Positions 15,437 through 25,132 of a stretch of 64,000 bases of DNA are shown piece by piece. Origin of the DNA: an uncultured Aquimarina sp. (GTDB lineage Bacteria > Bacteroidota > Bacteroidia > Flavobacteriales > Flavobacteriaceae). Both the position numbers and the translations under genes were made by a program. The stretch lies in assembly GCA_947497175.1 (NCBI GenBank), contig CANMFM010000006.1, positions 496,001 to 560,000 of the forward strand. Reading direction: 5' to 3'. The first letter of the stretch is position 1; each line of letters begins with the position of its first letter. The notes under the pieces were generated by a model that saw nothing but the letters and a program-made list of their open reading frames with translations, was not told where the DNA came from and did not search any database.

Positions 15437-17920
15437 TTAAAGTCTGAATTTATTGTTGTTTGTTAAAAAAATAGCATTGACAAAGAAAAGTTTTCCGTTT
15501 TCCCAAAAAGACCTAAACAAAGGGTTGTCTACCATATAAATAATACTTCCGCTTCCTATTCTGGTTTCACCAAAAATCAAAGAATTATTTAAGTTTTCTA
15601 GGGCGTCTTTTCCTGCAAAGCCAGCTACGTTTTTGGGATTTTGCATATACGCAATATTATATCCTTTTTGAAGTAATTTGTATGAATTGCTTCCTAATTT
15701 AAGACTAAAATAAGTGTCTTCATATCCAAAAGCCATAGGATGAGAAGTATCTACTTTGGTTTTAAAAATACTACCTGTAATAAAATCTTTGACACGTTCA
15801 CGTTCTCGTTGATCGTACGGAGTAAGATTACCTATGGAATCTTTTTTCTTTTCTTCTGGTTTGTTTTTTACAAGCTCAAAATCTTGTTTGTCAACAAAAA
15901 CATCTACAGCATTAGCAATGGCAATTATTTTGCCACCCCTTTTTGTCCATGTATTTAATTGTTGCCAAATATTTTTTTTATCTAAAAAACCATGATACCT
16001 ACCATTTGGTAAAATTAATACATCATACTTGTCCAGGTCAATTGTTTCAAAATAATTAGTGTCGATTGACGTGATAGGAAAGTTGAGTTGCTGTTCGAAG
16101 AAATGCCATATTTCGCCATAACTTAACGATGACGTATGATTTCCTTTCAATACTGCTATACGTGGTATGTTAATTAGTTTTACATCTGGCGAACCAAAAT
16201 CGACTCCAGAAGAGGCAAAACCAGAAGGTGCAATATGTAATTTACGGTGATGTTTATTTGCAATATTAATAACAATTTTATCGTAGTTTTCAATAGTGCG
16301 ATTATCACTTTTGGTAATTACTAAGCTTCCTTTTTTGAAATTGATTCCGTTGTTAGAAAAATCCTTTTCACTAAAACGTACTTTAATCTTGTTTTGTATT
16401 AAATCTGCCATAAATACGGCATCATTTAAGCTATTCCATTTTGCGATATATCCAGCTCCCGATGCATTAGCAGTATTGGTAATGGTACTGTTATTTTTAT
16501 TTCCATTAGCCGGAATCAGGGACGTAGATGCAATTGCGTCTAATCCATAGGCGTGGGGTACACTCCAGGCCGTAATATCATAGGTAAGCGGATTGCTTAA
16601 TTTTGCATCAGGTTCAAAAAGAACTTTTACCATTTTACCTTTGGGTTGATTGGTGCTTACGACTAAAGCACCATTGGCCTTAATGCTTCCGGTTTTGTTC
16701 TCTCTAAAATTGAACCCCGAAACCTTTGCAATGTCAGTAAAGCCATATTTTATTTCATGCGTGTCGAGCAATTTTGTAAGTGCATCAATCTTGTCAGACT
16801 CACCTTGTAACACATAGCTTTTATAGTTTACATTTGAGTTGCTAAAAAACTTTTTGAATTCAGTATTAAGTTTGTCGGCATTCTTTGAAGAAATTTCTAC
16901 AGTAGATAATCCGGTGGTGGTATGATGCAATGCGCGATCTTTAAGGGTTAATACATATCCTTCATCAGTTTGAATACCAAGTCCGGCTCGACCATGTCCT
17001 GCTTGCTCATAGGTCATCCCGATCGCGCCCATAAACGTTGGGTACGTATCTCCGTAGCTTGGATATAATAAATCAAATCGTTCACGAGTGAAGAATAACC
17101 AACCTTCGGCATCAAAATATTTAGCATGATTTTTGCCTATTTGTGTCTGAAAATCACGTTGCCAGGGTGTGATTATTTCATGAAAAGGTTCTGCAGCAGG
17201 CGCAAAATAATAGGGTTCATTAATACCTTGCTCATGAAAATCTACATGAACATGTGGCATCCATTGATTGTAAACTTTTAGCCGTTGTTCAGATTCTTTT
17301 TGTGTTGCCCATGCCCAATCCCTGTTCAAATCAAAAAGATAATGATTAGGTCTCCCTCCGGGCCAAGGTTCATTGTGCTCGGCTGCGTTTTGATCCGTAT
17401 TGTATGGTTTAGCTTTTGTTTGGTTGTACCAATTTACATATCGATCGCGACCATCTGGGTTTATACAAGGGTCGATGATCACTACAGTATTTTGCAACCA
17501 GTCTGATTTTTTAGTAATTAATTCATAAATAGTTTGCATGGCAGCTTCGGTACTAGAGGCCTCATTTCCATGTACATTATAACTTAACCATACTACAGCA
17601 ATTTCCGAAGATGTGCTACCCTTAATGATTCCTGTGTTCTTAAGGTGATTTAATCGTATGTTTTCAATGTTTTTTAAATTTTCTTCGGAAGAAAGTATTG
17701 CATACGTTAAGGCTCTTCGCTCATTCGTTTTTCCGTACGTATGATATGTTACTTTGTCTGATTGATTAGCAATATGGGTGAAATACCTAACTACATCAGC
17801 ATGACGCGTAAATTGATCGCCAATGGTATAGCCTAAAAACTCAGAGGGTGATTGTAATTTGTTTTGTGAAAATGTAGCAGAATTTATTACGACAAGTAGC
17901 GTAAATAGTAGTTTTTTCAT
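15437..17920 (-). CDS. Secreted M14 family zinc carboxypeptidase with C-terminal GATase1-like domain
   Basis: 827 residues with a signal peptide (cleavage near TFS-QN). The M14 domain (~20-350) shows the zinc motif HGNEASSTEA, the NPDGRDRYVNW loop and HVDFHEQG with the third ligand. The rest contains a segment typical of glutamine-amidotransferase-like folds (LDKYDVLILPNG, GGKIIAIANAVDVF). This architecture is common in secreted bacteroidotal M14 proteins that remove C-terminal residues from peptides. It lies upstream of the M3 peptidase in the same transcript. The perfect palindrome CGGTAAATTACCG at 17942-17954, 21 nt before the start, may be an operator. Confidence 0.93.
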   Translation of the reverse strand: MKKLLFTLLVVINSATFSQNKLQSPSEFLGYTIGDQFTRHADVVRYFTHIANQSDKVTYHTYGKTNERRALTYAILSSEENLKNIENIRLNHLKNTGIIKGSTSSEIAVVWLSYNVHGNEASSTEAAMQTIYELITKKSDWLQNTVVIIDPCINPDGRDRYVNWYNQTKAKPYNTDQNAAEHNEPWPGGRPNHYLFDLNRDWAWATQKESEQRLKVYNQWMPHVHVDFHEQGINEPYYFAPAAEPFHEIITPWQRDFQTQIGKNHAKYFDAEGWLFFTRERFDLLYPSYGDTYPTFMGAIGMTYEQAGHGRAGLGIQTDEGYVLTLKDRALHHTTTGLSTVEISSKNADKLNTEFKKFFSNSNVNYKSYVLQGESDKIDALTKLLDTHEIKYGFTDIAKVSGFNFRENKTGSIKANGALVVSTNQPKGKMVKVLFEPDAKLSNPLTYDITAWSVPHAYGLDAIASTSLIPANGNKNNSTITNTANASGAGYIAKWNSLNDAVFMADLIQNKIKVRFSEKDFSNNGINFKKGSLVITKSDNRTIENYDKIVINIANKHHRKLHIAPSGFASSGVDFGSPDVKLINIPRIAVLKGNHTSSLSYGEIWHFFEQQLNFPITSIDTNYFETIDLDKYDVLILPNGRYHGFLDKKNIWQQLNTWTKRGGKIIAIANAVDVFVDKQDFELVKNKPEEKKKDSIGNLTPYDQRERERVKDFITGSIFKTKVDTSHPMAFGYEDTYFSLKLGSNSYKLLQKGYNIAYMQNPKNVAGFAGKDALENLNNSLIFGETRIGSGSIIYMVDNPLFRSFWENGKLFFVNAIFLTNNNKFRL

Positions 17921-18046
17921 TGACTGATTAAAATTTTAAACCGGTAAATTACCGAGTTAAATTTAGGTTATAATCTGTATTAACTAAAATTTAGGATTTA
18001 CAATCACAATCTAATGTATATTTAACGTCTAAAAAAAGAATAGTAT

Positions 18047-19639
18047 ATGCCTTGTGACTGTATTCCGTTTAGAGATACGAATTACTTTTCATCCCTTATT
18101 TGTGATTATTTAGACCAAAAAGCTGAATTACAGCCTTTCTATAATCGTTTTCCTACACTAGAAAATTTTGAAGATCAGATCAAAGAAAAACAGCAATCGT
18201 TTTCTGATGAGCATAGAGAAGTATTAAGTAAGGCATTGAAAAATCAATATCATAATTTAGATTGTTCTCCGGCCACAACGCAAAACTTAAATGTATTAGA
18301 ACACTCTTCAACATTTACGATTACTACAGGTCATCAATTAAATCTTTTTACCGGGCCGTTATATTTTTTATATAAAATTATATCAACTGTAAATCTTACT
18401 AAAACTCTTAAAGAAAAGTATCCAGATTATAATTTTGTGCCTATCTATTGGATGGCTACAGAGGATCATGATTTTGATGAGATCAATTATTTTAATCTGT
18501 ATGGAAAAAAAATACAATGGAACCGAGCTGATGGTGGAGCGGTGGGTGTTTTTGATACCCAAGGTATCGATAAAGTTTTTGAGATTTTTTCTTCAGAAAT
18601 TGGTTCAGGAAGAAATGCAGAACACCTAAAGTCTCTTTTTAAAAATGCCTATGTACATCATAATAACTTAGCAAGTGCTACACGATATCTGGCAAACGAA
18701 TTATTTGGAGAATATGGTTTGGTAATTATCGATGGAGATGACAGGGATTTAAAACAACTCTTTGTACCTTATGTAAAAAAAGAGATAGAACAAGTATCGT
18801 ATACAGCCGTACTTCCAAAAGCTAATAAGTTAGATGAACTCGGGTATAAGGTACAGGTAAATCCAAGAGAAATTAACTTATTTTATTTAGCAGAAGGAAT
18901 AAGAGAACGAATTATAGAGCAGGAGGGGCGGTATTTTGTTAATGAAACCGATATAGAATGGAGTAAAGAAGATTTGCTTAAAGAGTTTTCTGAGTTTCCA
19001 GAAAGATTTAGCCCTAACGTAATGATGAGACCACTATATCAGGAAGTGATTTTACCTAATCTGTGTTACATAGGAGGTGGTGGTGAGCTGGCATACTGGT
19101 TTGAGTTAAAGAATTATTTTAACGCGGTTGATATTCCATTTCCTATGCTGTTGTTGCGTAATTCGGTATTACTTCAAACAAAAAAGCAGGCAAAAAAAAT
19201 TGAGAAGTTAAATATTTCGGATACCGAGTTGTTTCTTAAACAGTATGAGCTCATTAATCGAAAAGTGCGCCAAATTTCTAATATAGATATAAACTTTGAC
19301 CCCCAACGCAAGCATCTCAAAGAACAATTTGTAGCAATGTATAAGCTGGCCGAGCAAACTGATGTTACCTTTAAGAATGCAGTAAAGGCACAAGAGGTAA
19401 AACAATTAAAAGGTTTGGATATGCTCGAGAAACGTTTGTTGAAAGCACAAAGGCGAAAACTTAGTGATCATGTACAACGATTAACCAAGATACAGAATGA
19501 ATTGTTTCCAAATCAAAGTTTACAGGAACGAACGGTCAATTTTTCTGAGATGTATTTAGAATATGGAGAAGATTTGATTTCAACTTTGATCGAATGTCTT
19601 GATCCATTAAAAGGAGAGTTTCTTGTATTAAAGCAATAG
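18047..19639 (+). CDS. bshC: Bacillithiol biosynthesis cysteine-adding enzyme BshC
   Basis: 530 residues, the usual length. The N-terminal Rossmann-like part has TTGHQLNLFTGPLYFLYKI and YWMATEDHDFDEINYF, both BshC hallmarks; CYIGGGGELAYWFELK follows, and the C-terminal ~120 residues are a long coiled coil (KQAKKIEKLN onwards). BshC joins cysteine to glucosaminyl-malate, the last step in bacillithiol synthesis. The partners BshA and BshB are not in this window. Divergent from the M14/M3 operon. Confidence 0.95.
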   Translation: MPCDCIPFRDTNYFSSLICDYLDQKAELQPFYNRFPTLENFEDQIKEKQQSFSDEHREVLSKALKNQYHNLDCSPATTQNLNVLEHSSTFTITTGHQLNLFTGPLYFLYKIISTVNLTKTLKEKYPDYNFVPIYWMATEDHDFDEINYFNLYGKKIQWNRADGGAVGVFDTQGIDKVFEIFSSEIGSGRNAEHLKSLFKNAYVHHNNLASATRYLANELFGEYGLVIIDGDDRDLKQLFVPYVKKEIEQVSYTAVLPKANKLDELGYKVQVNPREINLFYLAEGIRERIIEQEGRYFVNETDIEWSKEDLLKEFSEFPERFSPNVMMRPLYQEVILPNLCYIGGGGELAYWFELKNYFNAVDIPFPMLLLRNSVLLQTKKQAKKIEKLNISDTELFLKQYELINRKVRQISNIDINFDPQRKHLKEQFVAMYKLAEQTDVTFKNAVKAQEVKQLKGLDMLEKRLLKAQRRKLSDHVQRLTKIQNELFPNQSLQERTVNFSEMYLEYGEDLISTLIECLDPLKGEFLVLKQ

Positions 19640-19754
19640 TTAGGGTTGCCATGTTTTAATAATGAGTTTATTAATAAGAGGTGCCAAGCAGTAATTTTTA
19701 GTATTATAAAAAAGATCTTACTTACCTTATATAGATTGAGTACTAACAAAAATA

Positions 19755-19870
19755 AATCCTTTTGTATCTATTTTTATATTAAATAAATATAAAAGGATTC
19801 CTAAAAAACAAGCGGTTTGTTATTAAATTGATAAGTATAGGATTTAGCCTCATTACAGTAAATCCTTTTT
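19755..19870 (+). promoter_or_regulatory. Two hairpins with interchangeable arms (terminator/antiterminator-like)
   Basis: Four related arms occur in order: AATCCTTTT (19755-19763), AAAAGGATT (19791-19799), AGGATTTA (19839-19846) and TAAATCCTTTTTG (19859-19871). Arm 1 pairs with 2 and arm 3 with 4, the latter followed by a T-run like an intrinsic terminator, yet arm 2 can equally pair with arm 4. It lies between bshC and a small broken ORF. The arms are AT-rich, so chance or simple termination after bshC remains possible. Confidence 0.35.
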
Positions 19871-19966
19871 GTAATATTGCATTGGAAATAAGGGCAGTAA
19901 ATTGTATAGTTGTATTAATAATTTTAAATGTATCAATCAATTTAAACTATAAAAAACTCTTAAATC

Positions 19967-20127
19967 ATGAACGCAATCATTATCAACAAAACTGTTTTAT
20001 TGCCTCTAAAACAATTATCACTTTTTAAAAAAAGAAAAGGAAAAAATCCAGAGTTTCATTTTCTGATGTTTTTGAGAACTCATTGTCTGAAGCTTCTTCT
20101 GAAGTATATAAAGAGATGGGATACTAA
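19967..20127 (+). pseudogene. Small ORF of ~53 residues apparently split by a frameshift in A-rich tracts
   Basis: From ATG 19967 the frame reads MNAIIINKTVLLPLKQLSLF and then enters A-runs (A7 at 20027-20033, A6 at 20041-20046). Past these the -1 frame gives a protein-like end, VSFSDVFENSLSEASSEVYK and EMGY, with stop at 20125-20127. Joined, the two halves make a basic N-terminus and an acidic helical C-terminus. It could be a decayed gene, a sequencing error in homopolymers or a slippage-dependent gene. I know no family for it. Confidence 0.35.
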
Positions 20128-20204
20128 ATTGTCTGTACCCTAAGTAGCACATATATATAGTGTTTTTATCTTTTTTGAAGATGTCTGTTTGTGCCTGATT
20201 ATGG

Positions 20205-20774
20205 CTAAGGTACCAGATATGTACCCTCCCAACGGTTATCCTCTCTCTTAAATAATACACGAATATGATTAGGACGCTGAAGACGCAAAAACTCGATGCG
20301 ACGTGGGATTATTTTGATTGCAGAGAAAAAATGGTTGCCTTCTAAAAAATCAATATCATCAGGATCTTTGATTTCCCTTCCGGGTGCCAGCTCTGTTGTA
20401 TAATCTCTTCTTGATTTTACCGGGATTTCTTCCCAAATCGTTTTTAGGGTAGTGTTATCTTTTATAATTTCTGCTTTAGCACGAATAGATAATTGAATAA
20501 GCCGTTTCGAATCCATAAAAAGAAGACTTACTTTATTCTGCTCGTTAATATGTGTGATTTTTTTTGACCTTTGATCAGTATAGACGATAAGGTTTAACTG
20601 GTCGTCGACATCTCTTAAAACAACAGTTCTAAGTCTTGGTGTTCCATTAATATCCGAAGTCGCCAGAGTAAAATATCGAAACGGATGTCCGCCAGTTTTA
20701 GAAGCGTTTTTTAGATCATTGCAGATAGAAGAAAAGATGATGTTGGTCATAGAAAAGATACTTTTAGTTGGCAT
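20205..20774 (-). CDS. Pyridoxamine 5'-phosphate oxidase family FMN-binding protein
   Basis: 189 residues with the split-barrel PNPOx fold: FRYFTLATSDINGTPRLRTVVLRDV at the N-terminus gives the phosphate/FMN-binding strand and loop; LIVYTDQRSKKITHIN follows, then LLFMDSKRLIQLSIRAKAEI. The length and FFSAIKIIPRRIEFLRL match the Alr4036-like branch rather than PdxH proper, which ends in a conserved RLxP tail absent here. It probably binds FMN or a flavin cofactor; the substrate is unknown. The gene has its own minus-strand transcript, divergent from guaA. Confidence 0.9.
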   Translation of the reverse strand: MPTKSIFSMTNIIFSSICNDLKNASKTGGHPFRYFTLATSDINGTPRLRTVVLRDVDDQLNLIVYTDQRSKKITHINEQNKVSLLFMDSKRLIQLSIRAKAEIIKDNTTLKTIWEEIPVKSRRDYTTELAPGREIKDPDDIDFLEGNHFFSAIKIIPRRIEFLRLQRPNHIRVLFKREDNRWEGTYLVP

Positions 20775-20966
20775 TCTAAAGTTAGTTAATTTTTAAACGT
20801 ATTGTTTATGTGTTTACCTTTTAAAAAGAAAGTAAATAACTCATTTTTCAGATCTGTATAGATAAATTTTGGACAAAAAAACATTAAAAAACGATAAAAA
20901 ACTCTATGACTTGAATAATCTTTAAAAATTATCTCATTCAGTATTTCAGGGTTATCAATTTAATTT

Positions 20967-20974
20967 TATTTTTG
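20967..20974 (+). promoter_or_regulatory. -7 element directly before the guaA start
   Basis: TATTTTTG fits TAnnTTTG exactly but ends only 3 nt before the ATG at 20978, so transcription would begin at about the start codon. No clear -33 TTG is seen. Confidence 0.4.
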
Positions 20975-20977
20975 CCT

Positions 20978-22510
20978 ATGCAAAACAACAAGGTACTTAT
21001 TCTAGACTTCGGGTCACAGGTAACACAACTTATTGGGCGTCGAGTGAGAGAGCTCAATATCTATTCAGAAATACATCCATACAATAAACCGCCTAAGGAC
21101 ATTGATAGCTACAATGCTGTTATATTATCAGGTAGTCCACTATCTGTAAGAGGTGATAATGCCGCGCATCCTGATCTTACAGAAATACGCGGTAAAAAAC
21201 CATTACTGGGGATATGCTATGGTGCACAATACCTCGCACATTTTGGAGGTGGCGAAGTAGCCGAGTCTAATACACGCGAGTATGGGCGTGCAAATTTATC
21301 GTATGTAAACAACAATGAATTGTTTCAAAATATTTCAGTGGGTTCTCAAGTTTGGATGAGTCATAGTGATACGATAAAAAAATTACCGACACATGGTAAG
21401 CTTCTAGCCAGTACCCATGATGTAGAAAATGCTGCATTTAAGATTGATGGAGAAGAGACCTATGCAATTCAATTTCATCCAGAAGTATATCATTCCAAAG
21501 ATGGTACGCAGCTACTCAAGAATTTCTTAGTTGATATTGCCGGTGTTGTTCAAGATTGGACTCCTGATTCTTTTGTAGAAGAAACCGTAAATAGTTTAAA
21601 AGAGCAATTGGGCAATGATAAAGTCGTGTTAGGGCTTTCTGGGGGTGTGGATTCTTCAGTTGCTGCAATGTTATTACACAAGGCCATTGGTAAAAACCTT
21701 CATTGTATTTTTGTGAATAATGGTCTGCTTCGTAAAAATGAATTTTCTACGGTATTAGATCGTTATGAAGGAATGGGACTCAATGTAAAAGGAGTAGACG
21801 CTTCGGCACGTTTTTTGGATGCTCTTGAAGGAGAAAGTGATCCAGAAAAAAAGCGTAAAGCTATTGGGAGAGTTTTTATAGAAGTTTTTGATGATGAAGC
21901 ACATGCAATAGAAGATGTTACCTGGTTAGCGCAAGGAACTATATATCCTGATGTAATAGAAAGTGTTTCTGTAACCGGCGGTCCAAGCGCTACAATCAAA
22001 AGCCATCATAATGTTGGAGGATTACCCGATTATATGAAACTGAAGATCGTTGAACCTTTAAAGATGTTATTTAAAGACGAAGTGCGTCGCGTGGGAGCCT
22101 CTATGAATATGGATAAGGAGTTACTAGGAAGGCATCCTTTTCCCGGACCAGGATTAGCTATTCGGATTTTAGGAGATATCACTAGGGATAAAGTTCGTAT
22201 TTTGCAGGAAGTCGATGCTATTTTTATCAACGGGTTAAAAGAAAATGGCTTATATGATAAAGTATGGCAGGCAGGTGCAATTTTGTTGCCGGTTCAAAGT
22301 GTTGGTGTAATGGGAGACGAGCGCACCTATGAAAATTGCGTTGCATTAAGAGCCGTAGAGAGTACCGATGGAATGACCGCAGATTGGGTGAATTTACCGT
22401 ACGAATTTTTACAAAAAACCTCTAATACAATAATAAACCGTGTAAAAGGCGTTAATAGAGTAGTGTATGATATAAGTTCTAAGCCTCCAGCAACGATAGA
22501 GTGGGAATAG
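20978..22510 (+). CDS. guaA: GMP synthase (glutamine-hydrolysing)
   Basis: 510 residues from ATG 20978. The class I amidotransferase half (~1-195) has [18 protein letters not shown], the nucleophile in [13 protein letters not shown] and the His/Glu pair in FHPEVYHS. The ATP-pyrophosphatase half has the PP-loop [15 protein letters not shown], and the dimerisation domain ends in KPPATIEWE. It converts XMP to GMP using glutamine and ATP. The length and all catalytic residues are normal. The LysM gene follows on the same strand with a 47-nt gap, so they may share a transcript. Confidence 0.98.
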   Translation: MQNNKVLILDFGSQVTQLIGRRVRELNIYSEIHPYNKPPKDIDSYNAVILSGSPLSVRGDNAAHPDLTEIRGKKPLLGICYGAQYLAHFGGGEVAESNTREYGRANLSYVNNNELFQNISVGSQVWMSHSDTIKKLPTHGKLLASTHDVENAAFKIDGEETYAIQFHPEVYHSKDGTQLLKNFLVDIAGVVQDWTPDSFVEETVNSLKEQLGNDKVVLGLSGGVDSSVAAMLLHKAIGKNLHCIFVNNGLLRKNEFSTVLDRYEGMGLNVKGVDASARFLDALEGESDPEKKRKAIGRVFIEVFDDEAHAIEDVTWLAQGTIYPDVIESVSVTGGPSATIKSHHNVGGLPDYMKLKIVEPLKMLFKDEVRRVGASMNMDKELLGRHPFPGPGLAIRILGDITRDKVRILQEVDAIFINGLKENGLYDKVWQAGAILLPVQSVGVMGDERTYENCVALRAVESTDGMTADWVNLPYEFLQKTSNTIINRVKGVNRVVYDISSKPPATIEWE

Positions 22511-22557
22511 AGATCGACGCAGAGTTTTTAGAGTTAGGGAATAAAAAAAGGAACCGA

Positions 22558-24720
22558 ATGAAAAAGTATATAGTAATCTTTCTATTATTTATAATAAGCA
22601 GTACTGCTTTTGCACAACAATATAAAAGTCATAAAGTTGCTAAAGGAGAAAATGTATATAGAATAGCTAAACGATATAATACAACACCAGAAGCTATATA
22701 CAGGATCAATCCAACAGCCAAAGATGGAATTAAAGAGGGAGAAATCTTGGCAATTCCGGTTATCGATGATCAGGAATACAAAACGCATGTAGTAGAAAAA
22801 GGAGATACTGTATATAGCTTGGCTAAACAATACGGGATAACTATAGAGACGATTTATAGGCTCAACCCAGAGGCTGTTAATGGTATTAATATTAGTCAAA
22901 TTCTTAATGTTGGAAAAATAGAGAAGAAAGACCCTACGGCAATTGACGGATCATCTGAACAAGGTAAAGATTCGGTTTTGGATAGTTTAAAAGCAACACC
23001 TGAAGAGCGTACTATAATCCGTTTTATAACTCATAAAGTAAAAAGAAAAGAAACGTTATACGGTATCTCAAAAAATTACAAGATTACCGTAGAAGATATA
23101 AAAAAGCATAATAAAAGATTGTATTCTGAGCAAATCAAAAAAAAGGATAAAATCAGAATACCTGTATTTGCTAAGACTACAACAATAAACGATACTGTTG
23201 GTGATACCGCAGTTAGCAGATTAACTACTACCACTAAATACATTGTTCAACCAAAAGATACAAGGTACGGCATTGCACGAAGACATGGTATTACTATAGG
23301 AGAGTTAGAACGACTTAATCCTACTATGGATTCTGATTTCCCGATAGGAATGCAAATCACAGTGCCCACATCTGTTTTTATTCCAATAAAAGAATCAATA
23401 CAGCCCGGGTTCGAGTTGTATGAGGTGAAACCTAAGGAAACTATTTTTGGGATCTTAAAGCGTACAAGGATTTCTTCTGACTCTTTGTTCAAAATGAATC
23501 CTTATTTACGAGAAGGACTTAAAGCAGGAATGGTAATCACGATTCCAAAAGACACCTTCGCAATTGAAGATATAGCAAAAGGCAGTAGATATATTGATTT
23601 AGAGACTAAACTGTATAATTTTAAACCTAAAAAGTTAGCTGTAATGTTACCTTTTAGTTTAGATACTCTGGATCTTAATGCTAGACAGCAAACCGAAGAG
23701 TACCTTAAGAGCAAACAAAGTTTACGAATTTCATTAGACTTGTATAGTGGTGTTTTAATAGCGATAGATTCTGCCAGAACTAAAGGAATAACAACAGAAC
23801 TTAATGTTTTTGATACACAAAAGCGTAAGAATAGAAAGCATATAAAAGAATTGATTGATCAAAATAACTTTGAGGATACAGATGCTGTTATTGGACCTTT
23901 ATATCAGTCTAATTTAGAAACAGTAGCCGCAGAGCTTAAAAATTACAATACTCCTGTATTTTCGCCGGCTTCAAGAAAAGAATCGACGCTGCACGATAAT
24001 TTCTTTCAGACCAGACCTGCAGATGTAATGCTTCAGGATAGAATCTTATCATTTGTTGAGAAAGATTCGATAGACAAGAATATTATAATAATTGTACAAC
24101 AAGGGAAAAAACATGAAGAAATAAAAGAAAAACTTATTGCTAAATTCCCAGAAGCCAAGATTGCTAAAATAGAAGAAGGTAATTACCTCTATGAGGTTCG
24201 TCTTAATAAAGTTTTAGATGATAATAAACCGAATTGGGTTTTTCTGGAATCAGATGATGTAGCTATGATTAGTAATGTAATTCCTTTGCTTAATGCTAAA
24301 TCTGAAAGTCATAAAATTACGTTGTTTACTACTGATAAAAACAATGCATTCGATGATGACAATATCAAAAACGTACATCTTTCCAATCTTCATCTGCACT
24401 ACCCGTCAGTATTTAAAGAATTTGATGATGCTGATGAAAGTGAAGAAAAAAAGAAAGTGTCATCATTTATGAAAAAGTATAAGAAAAAGTACGGGGTAAA
24501 TCCAAGTGATTGGGCAGTGCGAGGATTTGATATTACCTATGACGTTTTAATGCGATTAGGGACAGCAGATAACTTTTATGATGCAGTTTCCTTTGAAGGT
24601 ACAACACGGTACGTTAAGAATAAATTTAACTACGCTAAAAAACTTTCTGGGGGATATTATAATAAAGAAGTTTATCTTATCAAATTTGATGAAGATCTAA
24701 AGCTTACCGTAGTAGATTAA
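22558..24720 (+). CDS. LysM-repeat protein with C-terminal periplasmic-binding (ABC substrate-binding-like) domain
   Basis: 720 residues from ATG 22558; the frame opens earlier at a GTG but the signal peptide MKKYIVIFLLFIISSTAFAQ starts here. Five LysM modules follow at roughly 21-68, 75-120, 157-206, 227-275 and 291-337 (each with a YKxHxVxKGExxYxIAxxY-type start). They should bind peptidoglycan N-acetylglucosamine. From ~360 a type I periplasmic-binding fold begins (KLAVMLPFSLDTL, DAVIGPLYQSNLE), like the substrate-binding part of amino-acid ABC systems or LppC/LpoA. It probably anchors a sensor or regulator to the cell wall. Lies after guaA. Confidence 0.88.
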   Translation: MKKYIVIFLLFIISSTAFAQQYKSHKVAKGENVYRIAKRYNTTPEAIYRINPTAKDGIKEGEILAIPVIDDQEYKTHVVEKGDTVYSLAKQYGITIETIYRLNPEAVNGINISQILNVGKIEKKDPTAIDGSSEQGKDSVLDSLKATPEERTIIRFITHKVKRKETLYGISKNYKITVEDIKKHNKRLYSEQIKKKDKIRIPVFAKTTTINDTVGDTAVSRLTTTTKYIVQPKDTRYGIARRHGITIGELERLNPTMDSDFPIGMQITVPTSVFIPIKESIQPGFELYEVKPKETIFGILKRTRISSDSLFKMNPYLREGLKAGMVITIPKDTFAIEDIAKGSRYIDLETKLYNFKPKKLAVMLPFSLDTLDLNARQQTEEYLKSKQSLRISLDLYSGVLIAIDSARTKGITTELNVFDTQKRKNRKHIKELIDQNNFEDTDAVIGPLYQSNLETVAAELKNYNTPVFSPASRKESTLHDNFFQTRPADVMLQDRILSFVEKDSIDKNIIIIVQQGKKHEEIKEKLIAKFPEAKIAKIEEGNYLYEVRLNKVLDDNKPNWVFLESDDVAMISNVIPLLNAKSESHKITLFTTDKNNAFDDDNIKNVHLSNLHLHYPSVFKEFDDADESEEKKKVSSFMKKYKKKYGVNPSDWAVRGFDITYDVLMRLGTADNFYDAVSFEGTTRYVKNKFNYAKKLSGGYYNKEVYLIKFDEDLKLTVVD

Positions 24721-25132
24721 TCAGGTGGTCAGTGCTACACCCCTATGGTAATGCGCAAATAGAGAAAATAGGGGCTAGTGTTTTTGGGATATATGAATTT
24801 GTTGTTAAATAAATTTAGATATCCATAGAAAAAAAAAGATTTTTCTATATCTTTGATATTCTTAAGGTTATCTTGTTTTTTTAATAAAACATTAAGAGGA
24901 TTAATCTCCTTGGCATTATAATTGATTTGGTGACGTTGTGTGTAATAAAATAGAGATAAATTACATACACTGTTCAAAAAAAAATATGCATAATTTAAAA
25001 AATACGTGTATATTTAGGAGCAAAAAGGGAAGACTATTTTAAGGGATATTAACAGTATTTGCCCCATATTGTTTTTGTAATTCCCTGAAATAGAGGAAAA
25101 TTGACTTTTGGTTGGGCATAATTGTTGCAATT
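24721..25132. other. Mostly non-coding stretch
   Basis: About 410 bp. On the plus strand an open stretch ending at 24811 reads LHPYGNAQIEKIGASVFGIY and EFVVK before a stop; it looks protein-like but has no start and may be a gene remnant or chance. The rest is AT-rich and I see no promoter, hairpin or ORF that I can support; a short minus-strand ORF within it has low-complexity Asn/Lys content typical of noise. Confidence 0.35.

Noticed and set aside
19828..20028. Plus-strand 66-codon ORF over the hairpin region
   Set aside because: It spans the terminator-like stem and the 5' part of the better-supported small ORF.
24735..24977. Minus-strand 80-codon ORF after the LysM gene
   Set aside because: Composition is low-complexity Asn/Lys/Phe and it begins with no plausible RBS; likely chance.
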